A stretch of 64,000 nt of DNA from Sphingomonas sp. CBMAI 2297 (GTDB lineage Bacteria > Pseudomonadota > Alphaproteobacteria > Sphingomonadales > Sphingomonadaceae), in assembly GCF_029870595.1 (NCBI RefSeq), contig NZ_JAPDIR010000004.1, forward strand, positions 124,001-188,000, in the 5' to 3' direction. Positions 50,878 to 59,093 of the stretch are shown piece after piece. The notes beneath the pieces are model-generated. The model had not been told where the DNA came from and searched no databases. It saw nothing but the letters and a program-made list of their open reading frames with translations. Numbering within the stretch: position 1 is the stretch's first letter; every line of letters starts with the position of its first letter. The position numbers and the translations under genes are program-made.

Positions 50878-51495
50878 ATGGACGTTATTCTGCTTGAGCG
50901 CGTCGAGAAGCTCGGCGGCATCGGCGACGTGGTGAAGGTCAAGGACGGCTTCGCCCGTAACTACCTGCTGCCGCGCAAGAAGGCGCTGCGCGCCAACGAA
51001 GCCAACAAGAAGGTCTTCGAGGCCAACCGCGCCCGCATCGAGGCCGAGAACGCTTCGCGCCGCACGGACGCGGAGAAGGAAGCCGGCTCGTTCAACGACG
51101 TGTCCGTCACTCTGATCCGCCAGGCGTCGAACACCGGCCAGCTCTACGGCTCGGTCGCGGTGCGCGACCTGGTCGAGGCGCTCGTCGCCGACGGCCACAA
51201 GGTCACCAAGGCGCAGGTCGTGCTCGACAAGCCGATCAAGGCGATCGGCGTGTACGAAGTGCGCGTCGCGCTGCACCCCGAGGTGTCGGTGACCGTCAAG
51301 GTCAACGTCGCCCGTTCGCCGGAAGAGGCCGACATGCAGGCCCAGGGCGTCGACGTGATGGCCCAGATGTTCGAGGAAGGCCGCGACACCACCGGCTTCG
51401 TCGAGGATTATGATCCGAACGCCGAGCCGGGCGCGACTGCCGAGGTCCGCGAGGAAGCTCCGGCCGCCGACGAAGGCGAGACCGCCGAGGGCTGA
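50878..51495 (+). CDS. rplI: 50S ribosomal protein L9
   Basis: A 205-residue protein with the L9 N-terminal domain (MDVILLERVEKLGGIGDVVKVKDGFARNYLLPRKKAL) and the helical linker. The C-terminal extension of about 40 acidic residues (EEGRDTTGFVEDYDPNAEPG onwards) is longer than in E. coli but usual in alphaproteobacteria. It starts 12 bp after rpsR and ends in a strong terminator. Confidence 0.96.
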   Translation: MDVILLERVEKLGGIGDVVKVKDGFARNYLLPRKKALRANEANKKVFEANRARIEAENASRRTDAEKEAGSFNDVSVTLIRQASNTGQLYGSVAVRDLVEALVADGHKVTKAQVVLDKPIKAIGVYEVRVALHPEVSVTVKVNVARSPEEADMQAQGVDVMAQMFEEGRDTTGFVEDYDPNAEPGATAEVREEAPAADEGETAEG

Positions 51496-51517
51496 TCGCC
51501 CCCGTCACGGGAAAATG

Positions 51518-51554
51518 AAAGGGCCGCCCCGGAATGCCGGGGCGGCCCTTTTCT
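51518..51554 (+). terminator. Terminator of the rpsF-rpsR-rplI operon
   Basis: AAAGGGCCGCCCCGG / CCGGGGCGGCCCTTTT forms a 14-bp perfect stem followed by TTTTC, 22 bp after the rplI stop. Confidence 0.93.
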
Positions 51555-51555
51555 T

Positions 51556-51840
51556 GTGCGACCCATTGGAGACTTCAGCACTCCGGAGAAATCCCAAGTA
51601 AAACCCAGGCATCAACCAGAACTCATGAATGCAACCATTGCATCACGGGCAAGAAACGCAAGCACCAATCACCGCCGCCAACGGGATCAAGGCCAATACC
51701 ACGGGCAAAACCTTGTTCATCTTGATCAGAACCTTGCCTGTTGTTCACCGCATAGAACGAGCTGGGCCGAGCAAGGTTGCAGCGTGCGTTAATCTTTTGT
51801 TCGGGAGGCATTCACCCCGATACCGTCTATAGGGAGCGGG
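51556..51840. other. Gene-poor stretch before the CAP-domain genes
   Basis: No convincing gene is seen apart from a very short lipoprotein-like frame on the minus strand (51643-51720). The base composition is less GC-rich than the surroundings. The last part must hold the promoter of the CAP-domain gene. Confidence 0.5.
51643..51720 (-). CDS. Possible 25-residue lipoprotein-signal peptide
   Basis: The frame reads MNKVLPVVLALIPLAAVIGA then CVSCP, a basic start, hydrophobic stretch and lipobox-like AVIGAC, followed at once by the stop. It could be a tiny membrane peptide or a chance frame. The ribosome-binding site is weak (AAGG, 12 bases away). Confidence 0.25.
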   Translation of the reverse strand: MNKVLPVVLALIPLAAVIGACVSCP

Positions 51841-52443
51841 ATGCCACCTTTCCTCCCCCTTGCGCTCGCGATCGTCGCGCCGCCCCAGGCCGGGCTGGAG
51901 GCCGCGATACTCACCGAGATCAATTTCGCCCGCACTCGGCCACACGACTATGCCGAACGCCTCCGCGCCTATCGCAAGCTCTTCAAGGGCAGGATCGTCC
52001 GCTATCCCGGCAATCCGGACGGGCTGCGCACCAACGAGGGCACACGGGCAGTGGACGAAGCGATCCATTTCCTCGAGCGTCAGGCGCCCCTGGAACCGAT
52101 CGAACCGTCCGCCCTGCTCGCCCGCGCCGCGCGCGACCATGTCCGCGAGCAGGGACCGAGCGGGCGCACCGGGCATATCTCGGCCGATGGCGGCAATCCG
52201 CGCGTCCGCGTGCAGCGCCGGGGCGGCGGCGACTATGTCGCCGAAGTGATAACCTATGGTCCGCCCAGCGCCGTCGAGGTGGTCCGCCAGCTGATCGTCG
52301 ATGACGGCGTGCCCGGCCGCGGGCACCGCCGGACGCTGTTCGCGGCCGAGATGCGCCATGCCGGCGTCGCCTGCGGGCCGCACAAGGGGTATCGGGTGAT
52401 GTGCGTCGCCGATCTCGGCCGGCAGGCCGACGGCCGCCCCTAA
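51841..52443 (+). CDS. CAP-domain (SCP-like) protein, first of a tandem pair
   Basis: A 200-residue protein with a hydrophobic N-terminus that may be a short signal peptide (MPPFLPLALAIVAPP). The CAP superfamily pattern is visible: LTEINFARTRPHDYAERLRAYR, TNEGTRAVDEAIHFLERQAPL, ARDHVREQGPSGRTGH and DDGVPGRGHRRTLF. It shares all of these with the next gene. Bacterial CAP proteins are usually secreted and of unclear function. Confidence 0.85.
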   Translation: MPPFLPLALAIVAPPQAGLEAAILTEINFARTRPHDYAERLRAYRKLFKGRIVRYPGNPDGLRTNEGTRAVDEAIHFLERQAPLEPIEPSALLARAARDHVREQGPSGRTGHISADGGNPRVRVQRRGGGDYVAEVITYGPPSAVEVVRQLIVDDGVPGRGHRRTLFAAEMRHAGVACGPHKGYRVMCVADLGRQADGRP

Positions 52444-52552
52444 GGTTAACTCCCGAATATCCGCTTGCCTTCTCAGGCGGTTAAGCGGATGTCACTATCC
52501 GTGACGCAACGGACGGGCGCGGGGCCCGGCCGGCTCCGGGGGGAGCCCGATC

Positions 52553-53272
52553 GTGATTGCCAAGAGCCGCTGGATCGCCGCGCTCGGCGCGGGCGCCCTG
52601 TTGCTGGCCGGCGGCACCGCCGCTTCGGCCGGCGAGCGCGCCACCAATGCCTCGCGCCTCGAGCATGACGTACTCACCGAGATCAATCGCGCGCGCGCGA
52701 ACCCCCGCGAATATGCCGAGACGCTGCGGGAATATCGCGACTTTTTCGACGGCCGGGTGCTGTTCCTGCCGGGCGACCAGAACGGCGTGATCACCAACGA
52801 GGGCGTCGACGCAGTCGATGAGGCGATCGATTTTCTGGAGCGTCAGGAGCCGTTGCCGCCGCTCGGCCGGGCTGAGTTGCTGACGCTGGCGGCACAGGAT
52901 CATGCCGACGACCAGGGCGCCACCGGCGGCAACGGCCATGTCTCGCGCGACGGGCTGAGCCCCGGCGAGCGCGTGCGGCGGCATGGCGGCGACATCTATG
53001 TCGGCGAAGGCATCTGGTATGGCAGCGGCGACGCAGGCGCGGTCGTCCGCAGCCTGATCATCGACGACGGCGTGCGCGGCCGGGGGCATCGCGCGCTGCT
53101 GTTCCAGTCGGACTTCCGCTTCGCCGGCGTCGGCTGCGGCGCGCATCGACGCTTCGGCAGCATCTGCGTGGTCGATTTCAGCGGCACCGCCGACGGCTCG
53201 CCGGTGGTGCCGGAATGGGCCCGGGCACGCGGCGGCCAGGTTTTTCGGATGCCGGCGACGACGAAGCGCTGA
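52553..53272 (+). CDS. CAP-domain (SCP-like) protein, second of a tandem pair
   Basis: A 239-residue exported protein; the GTG at 52553 follows GGGGGGAGC. The signal peptide ends near ASAGERA. The CAP core reads LTEINRARANPREYAETLREYR, TNEGVDAVDEAIDFLERQEPL, AAQDHADDQGATGGNGHVS and DDGVRGRGHRALLF, clearly related to the upstream gene. It differs in having a full signal and a longer C-terminus. Tandem duplication is the simplest explanation. Confidence 0.87.
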   Translation: MIAKSRWIAALGAGALLLAGGTAASAGERATNASRLEHDVLTEINRARANPREYAETLREYRDFFDGRVLFLPGDQNGVITNEGVDAVDEAIDFLERQEPLPPLGRAELLTLAAQDHADDQGATGGNGHVSRDGLSPGERVRRHGGDIYVGEGIWYGSGDAGAVVRSLIIDDGVRGRGHRALLFQSDFRFAGVGCGAHRRFGSICVVDFSGTADGSPVVPEWARARGGQVFRMPATTKR

Positions 53273-53316
53273 GGCGCATTGCCAGACGCTCTCTTATCGG
53301 TGAGGATCGTGCCTAA

Positions 53317-53604
53317 ATGGCTTATCTGGTGCTGTTCCTCGCGGGGGCGCTGCTCTGCAACGCGATCCCCCATCTCGCCGCCGGCCTGCGCGGCGAACCC
53401 TTCCCCACGCCCTTTTCCCGCCCGCGCGGCGTGGGGCTCTCAACGCCGCTGATGAACTTCTACTGGGGCTCGGCGAACCTGCTGATCGGCATCTCGGCGC
53501 TGCTCAGCTATTCGCTGCGGATCTATGGCATATGGCCGGTGATCGCCGGCTGGCTGGTACTGGGAAGCTATTGCGCGTGGCACTTCGGGAAGGTGCGGCG
53601 ATAG
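53317..53604 (+). CDS. Small integral membrane protein
   Basis: A 95-residue protein with three predicted membrane segments (residues 1-22, 48-66 and 70-90). The only notable motif is the loop FPTPFSRPRGVGLSTPLMNFYWGSANLL. I do not recognise a family. It follows the CAP genes by 44 bp and may be co-transcribed. Confidence 0.65.
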   Translation: MAYLVLFLAGALLCNAIPHLAAGLRGEPFPTPFSRPRGVGLSTPLMNFYWGSANLLIGISALLSYSLRIYGIWPVIAGWLVLGSYCAWHFGKVRR

Positions 53605-53752
53605 GCCGATGCATGCGCCCTGGTTCAGAGGCTGGGCAGGCTTTGTATATTGTCGCCTCGTGGCGGGGCTGGCTCGCCACCATTTCCTGCCTGGCAGTCG
53701 GAGGCGCGCTGGCGCGGGACCGCTGACCGGGCACAGCCCCCGGACAACAAGC

Positions 53753-54232
53753 CTATCTGAAGAAAATGATCGGCTCTTCGAAGAAAATCCGCTTCGGCGG
53801 GCCACCGGTCGAGAAGCGGACCGCCGCTGGAGCGGCACCCGCAAAGCTGTCGCCGACGGCAGGCGACAATATCAGCTTGCCGCCGCGGATCGTCACGCGC
53901 ACCCCATAGTCGAGAACGCCATATTGCCCGATGTAACGGCCATGCGTCATGACGATTATTCGCCGGCCCCCATGGCTGGCGCACTCCGGGCAAACGGGCC
54001 GCAACTTGTAACGATAATCGTAAATGGCGAAGCTGCGCCCGCCGGCCCGGATATTCCCGATCTTGCGGACGGCGATCTGGTCTCGCCCGCAGTCGATCGA
54101 GCCCGAAAATGCGCCCGCGATCAATGCAGGGGCGAGCCCCTTCAGGCATTTCGCCCCGGATCGATCATCCGCCGCCGGTCCATGGATCGACCAAAGGGAC
54201 AGGATCATCGCGGCGAATGTGCTGAGAATCAT
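53753..54232 (-). CDS. Exported protein of unknown function downstream of mutL
   Basis: A 159-residue protein; the ATG at 54232 lies just after the stop of the preceding gene, with GGAAGTGAG as ribosome-binding site inside the duplicated mutL-end sequence. A signal-like N-terminus (MILSTFAAMILSLWSIHGPAA) precedes a domain with four cysteines, including LRPVCPECASHGGRRIIVMTHG. Function unknown. Its position suggests it was the original neighbour of mutL. Confidence 0.65.
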   Translation of the reverse strand: MILSTFAAMILSLWSIHGPAADDRSGAKCLKGLAPALIAGAFSGSIDCGRDQIAVRKIGNIRAGGRSFAIYDYRYKLRPVCPECASHGGRRIIVMTHGRYIGQYGVLDYGVRVTIRGGKLILSPAVGDSFAGAAPAAVRFSTGGPPKRIFFEEPIIFFR

Positions 54233-54233
54233 C

Positions 54234-54263
54234 TCACTTCCGCCCGAACAATTTCTCGATATG
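54234..54263. repeat. Direct repeat copy at the 3' end of the cassette
   Basis: This 30-bp segment matches 54668-54697 with one mismatch over the first 29 positions. Both encode IEKLFGRK plus the stop, and both supply GGAAGTGA as ribosome-binding site to the next gene. Confidence 0.85.
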
Positions 54264-54668
54264 ACGGCGAACAAGCGCTACCCAGTCGCCGGCCGGGCGC
54301 TTATCGGGACCTGCCACGACATAGAACGCGTTCGAAGGCGGCGGGATGCGCAGTTCCCAGCCGAACGCGACAGCAACCGCCTTGGCCAGTTCACGGATCC
54401 GCTCCCAAGTCGGATGCGTCCGAAGCGCCTCCTCCGTCCAGAAGCCGGTAGGGCCGCTCATCGATACGAGCACCGCATCCAGCGCATCGATCGCCCCGCG
54501 CTGTTCGGCGGTGACCTCATGCTCATGCCCGACCAACTCGTACAGGCCATCCTCGAAATCCAGCGCGAGCTCGTCCGCCTTGCAGACGAAATCGGGGAAC
54601 AGCGAAAGCTGCACTTCGGCCGGCTGCGCCAATGCGAGGATGGCGCGCTGCATCGCGTCTCGCGCCAT
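54234..54668 (-). CDS. Hypothetical protein in a duplication-bounded cassette
   Basis: A 144-residue soluble acidic protein whose ATG overlaps the mutL stop codon (TGATG). No domain is recognised; LVGHEHEVTAEQRGAIDALDAVL and THPTWERIRELAKAVAVAFGWELR suggest an alpha/beta fold. Its last eight codons encode IEKLFGRK, identical to the end of MutL, and the DNA there duplicates the mutL end (see repeats). It therefore looks inserted. Confidence 0.65.
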   Translation of the reverse strand: MARDAMQRAILALAQPAEVQLSLFPDFVCKADELALDFEDGLYELVGHEHEVTAEQRGAIDALDAVLVSMSGPTGFWTEEALRTHPTWERIRELAKAVAVAFGWELRIPPPSNAFYVVAGPDKRPAGDWVALVRRHIEKLFGRK

Positions 54669-54697
54669 CACTTCCGCCCGAACAGTTTCTCGATATC
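54668..54697. repeat. Direct repeat copy at the 3' end of mutL
   Basis: The mutL-end copy of the duplicated segment. The distance between the two copies (434 bp) equals the length of the cassette gene. Confidence 0.85.
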
Positions 54698-56470
54698 GCC
54701 ATGCGCCAGCTTCACCCAGGTCGGGCGGCCATGGTTGCACTGGCCCGAATGCGGCGTGACTTCCATCTCGCGGAGCAGCGCGTTCATCTCGGCCACCGAC
54801 AGCACGCGCCCTGCCCGCACCGAGCCATGGCAGGCCATGGTCGCCGCGACATGGTCGAGCTTCTCCTTGAGACTGAGCGCCTCGTCGAAGCTGGCGAGTT
54901 CGTCGGCGAGATCGGTGACGAGCGCGTGCACGTCGCCCTTGCCGAGCGCGGCCGGCACCGCGCGGACCAGCATCGCCCGCGGACCGAAACGCTCGAGATC
55001 CAGGCCGAACTCGGAAAGCTCGGCGGCGCGGGCCTCCAGCCGGTCGCAGCCGGGCTCGTCCAGCTCCACGACTTCGGGGACGAGCAACCCCTGCGACGCC
55101 ACGCCGCCCTCGGACATGGCACGGCGCATCCGCTCGAGCACGAGCCGCTCATGCGCGGCATGCTGGTCGACCAGGACCAGGCCGTCCTCGGCCTCGGCGA
55201 CGATATAGGTCCTGGCGACCTGGCCACGCGCCACACCGAGCGGATGCTGGACGCTCTGCGGCACGGGCTCGACCGCCGGCTCGGCGCGCGCGAGCGGCGG
55301 CGGGGCCGAGAAGCTCGGGCGACGATCCTGGACGCTCGCGTAACTATAGGTCGGCGCCGGGTGGTACTGCGGTGCCGGCGCGAGGCCGGGTCCGGCATCC
55401 CATAGCTGCGGCGCAGGCGCCACCGGCACATTGGTCTCGCTGGTCCACATCCCCAAAGCCGCCTCGCTCGGGCGCTGGGCGCTGCGATGGCCCGCGTCGT
55501 CCAGCGCGCGGCGCAGGCCCGAGACGATCATCCCGCGCACCAGCGCCGGATCGCGGAAGCGAACCTCGGTCTTGGCCGGATGGACGTTCACATCGACCTG
55601 GTCGGGCGGCACGTCCAGGAACAGGGCGACCACCGGATGGCGATCGCGCGCCAGCATCTCGGCATAGGCGCCGCGCAGCGCGCCGATGAGCAGCCGGTCC
55701 TTCACCGGGCGGCCGTTGACGAACAGATATTGGTGATCGGCCACGCCGCGATTGAAGGTCGGCAGGCCGGCAACGCCGCCCAGCGTGATCCCCTCGCGCT
55801 CGAAATCCACCGCGACGCTGTTCTCGGCCAGCGCGCGATCGGTGAGCCCGGCCACCCGCTCCGGCCCGGTCTCCCCGCCCTGCACCTGCAGCGCCCGGCG
55901 GCCGTCATGCTCCACCGAGAAGGCGATATCGGGCCGCGCCATGGCGAGGCGCTTCATCACGTCGAGGCTGGCGGCATATTCCGCACGCGGCGAGCGCAGG
56001 AACTTGCGGCGCGCCGGCACACGGCCGAACAGCGCCTCGACTCGCACGCGCGTGCCCGGGGGAAGCGCCGCCGGGCCTTCGGAGACGAGCGCGCCATTGT
56101 CGACCACCCGGCTCCAGCCCTCGGCGCCGCGCACCCGGCTCTCCAGCGTCATCCGCGCCACGCTGGCGATCGAGGGCAATGCCTCGCCGCGAAAGCCCAG
56201 GGTCGTGACCTGGTCGATCTCGTCGTCGGGGAGCTTGGACGTGGCGTGGCGCTCCAGCGCGAGCGCCATTTCGGGCGGAGACATGCCGCAGCCGTCATCC
56301 GTGACCTCGATCAGGTCGGTGCCGCCGCCGGCCAGTTTGACGGCGATCCGGGTGGCTCCGGCGTCGATTGCGTTTTCGACCAGTTCTTTCAGCGCGCTGG
56401 CGGGGCGTTCGACCACTTCTCCCGCTGCAATTCGGTTGACAAGGTGTTCGGGCAGACGGCGTATTGACAT
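54668..56470 (-). CDS. mutL: DNA mismatch repair protein MutL (with endonuclease motif)
   Basis: A 600-residue GHKL ATPase that links MutS mismatch recognition to strand removal. The N-terminus has LVNRIAAGEVVERPASALKELVENAIDAG, DDGCGMSP and TLGFRGEALPSIASV. The C-terminal domain contains DQHAAHERLVLERM, the DQHA(X)2E(X)4E metal motif of endonuclease-type MutL, so this organism probably does not rely on MutH. The ATG at 56470 precedes MSIRRLPEHL. Divergent from mreB. Confidence 0.96.
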   Translation of the reverse strand: MSIRRLPEHLVNRIAAGEVVERPASALKELVENAIDAGATRIAVKLAGGGTDLIEVTDDGCGMSPPEMALALERHATSKLPDDEIDQVTTLGFRGEALPSIASVARMTLESRVRGAEGWSRVVDNGALVSEGPAALPPGTRVRVEALFGRVPARRKFLRSPRAEYAASLDVMKRLAMARPDIAFSVEHDGRRALQVQGGETGPERVAGLTDRALAENSVAVDFEREGITLGGVAGLPTFNRGVADHQYLFVNGRPVKDRLLIGALRGAYAEMLARDRHPVVALFLDVPPDQVDVNVHPAKTEVRFRDPALVRGMIVSGLRRALDDAGHRSAQRPSEAALGMWTSETNVPVAPAPQLWDAGPGLAPAPQYHPAPTYSYASVQDRRPSFSAPPPLARAEPAVEPVPQSVQHPLGVARGQVARTYIVAEAEDGLVLVDQHAAHERLVLERMRRAMSEGGVASQGLLVPEVVELDEPGCDRLEARAAELSEFGLDLERFGPRAMLVRAVPAALGKGDVHALVTDLADELASFDEALSLKEKLDHVAATMACHGSVRAGRVLSVAEMNALLREMEVTPHSGQCNHGRPTWVKLAHGDIEKLFGRK

Positions 56471-56622
56471 GGTCGTTGCTCTAGCCCAAGCGGCGGCATC
56501 CCGCGACCCCAACCGCATGGCAACCAGGCCGGATTCTCCAGTCCGTCCCGGAAAGGTCCCGGACTAGATATTTTGTGCGATTAGCCGGCGGCGGGCGCCC
56601 GCCTGGCAGGACGGAAACATAG

Positions 56623-57663
<1,041 letters not shown>

Positions 57664-57678
57664 TCGGAGCAAAGGGGT

Positions 57679-58584
57679 ATGGCGCCGCCACGCAACCGGC
57701 GCCCGGGGTTTTCGCGGCGGGCGCAATACGGGCTCTTCCTCGGCTATGTGGGGCTGGTCGGCGGAATGCTGATCGCGGCGGGCCTCTTGCTGCTTTCGAT
57801 ATTCAATCCACCGGCCTTTGGCGCGGTGCGTGGCTTCTTCTCCGAGATCACCACGCCCATCGCCTCCGCCTTCACCTGGGTGCGCACCAGCGTCGCGGGC
57901 GTGCCCGAGGGCGTCTCCAGCTATGTGAACGTTCGCGGCGAGAATGCGCGGCTCAAGAAGCAGATCGCCGATAACGAGCTGCTGGTCGAGCGCGCGCGCA
58001 CGCTCAACCAGGAGAACCGGCACCTGCGCGAGATGCTCAAGCTGCACGACGTCTCCACCGATGCCGTGGTGGTGGCGCGGCTGGTGGCGAGCTCGATGGG
58101 CAGCACCCGGCGCTATGCCACGCTCAACGCGGGCGGCTGGCAGGGCGTGAAGGCGGGGCAGCCCGTGCGCCAGCCCGACGGGCTGATCGGCCAGGTGGTG
58201 GAGACCAGCCCCAATACGGCGCGCGTGCTCCTGATCGTCGATCCGGAAAGCATCGTCCCGGTGCGCCGCACCCGCGACGGCCTGCCCGCGATCGCCACCG
58301 GGCGCGGCGACGGGCTGCTCGACGTGCGCTCGGCGAGCGTGGCGACGATGATCTTCCAGCCGGGCGACACCTTCGTCACCTCGGGCACGGGCGGCATCTT
58401 CTCGCCGAACATTCCCGTCGCGCGGGTGATCCGCACCTCGCGCGACATCGCGGTGGCCCAGCCCTCGGCCAATCCCGACGCGCTCGATTTCGCGCTCGTC
58501 CAGGCGACGTTCCTGCCCGATCCCACGCCGGCACCGTCCCCTCGCCCCTCGGCCAGCGCAAAGCCCAAGGCCGAGAAGAAATAG
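57679..58584 (+). CDS. mreC: Rod shape-determining protein MreC
   Basis: A 301-residue membrane-anchored periplasmic protein linking MreB to PBP2. TM near residues 18-42 (LGLFLGYVGLVGGMLIAAGLLLLSIF-type segment), a coiled coil near 75-115 (RGENARLKKQIADNELLVERARTLNQENRHLREML), then the beta-domain. The C-terminal 20 residues are Pro/Lys-rich. It begins 15 bp after mreB. Confidence 0.94.
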   Translation: MAPPRNRRPGFSRRAQYGLFLGYVGLVGGMLIAAGLLLLSIFNPPAFGAVRGFFSEITTPIASAFTWVRTSVAGVPEGVSSYVNVRGENARLKKQIADNELLVERARTLNQENRHLREMLKLHDVSTDAVVVARLVASSMGSTRRYATLNAGGWQGVKAGQPVRQPDGLIGQVVETSPNTARVLLIVDPESIVPVRRTRDGLPAIATGRGDGLLDVRSASVATMIFQPGDTFVTSGTGGIFSPNIPVARVIRTSRDIAVAQPSANPDALDFALVQATFLPDPTPAPSPRPSASAKPKAEKK

Positions 58585-58586
58585 CG

Positions 58587-59093
58587 GTGACCGACTATAT
58601 CCCCCTCGGTCGCAGCGAGAAGATGCCGCGCAGCATCTGGCTGGCGCCGCTCTCGGTGATGCTGGGGTCGATGACGACCCTGTTGCCGGTGGTGGCGACC
58701 GTGCCGTTCCTGCCGCCCTTCGGGCTGCTGCTGCTGCTCGCCTGGCGGCTGATGCGGGCCGATGCCATGAAGGTGTGGATGCCCGTGCCGCTGGGTTTCT
58801 TCGACGACATGCTGAGCGGCCAGCCCCTGGGCAGCGCGATGCTGCTCTGGTCGGCGGCGGTGCTGATGGTGGACGTGCTCGATACGCGGCTGGTGTGGCG
58901 CGACTTCTGGCAGGACTGGCTGATCGCCAGCGGCGCGATCGCCTTCGTGCTGATCGGCGGGCGACTAGTCGCGGTCCCCTTCACGGCGCATGTCGACACG
59001 GCGCTGCTCATCCAGATTCTCGTCTCCGCGGCGCTGTTTCCCGTGGTTGCCCGGTTCTGCGCATGGCTCGATCGGGATAAGAAGCGACAATAA
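58587..59093 (+). CDS. mreD: Rod shape-determining protein MreD
   Basis: A 168-residue polytopic membrane protein with about five helices. The GTG start at 58587 is 2 bp after the mreC stop. PLGFFDDMLSGQPLGSAMLLW is the conserved MreD loop. The stop overlaps the mrdA start (TAATG). Confidence 0.92.
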   Translation: MTDYIPLGRSEKMPRSIWLAPLSVMLGSMTTLLPVVATVPFLPPFGLLLLLAWRLMRADAMKVWMPVPLGFFDDMLSGQPLGSAMLLWSAAVLMVDVLDTRLVWRDFWQDWLIASGAIAFVLIGGRLVAVPFTAHVDTALLIQILVSAALFPVVARFCAWLDRDKKRQ

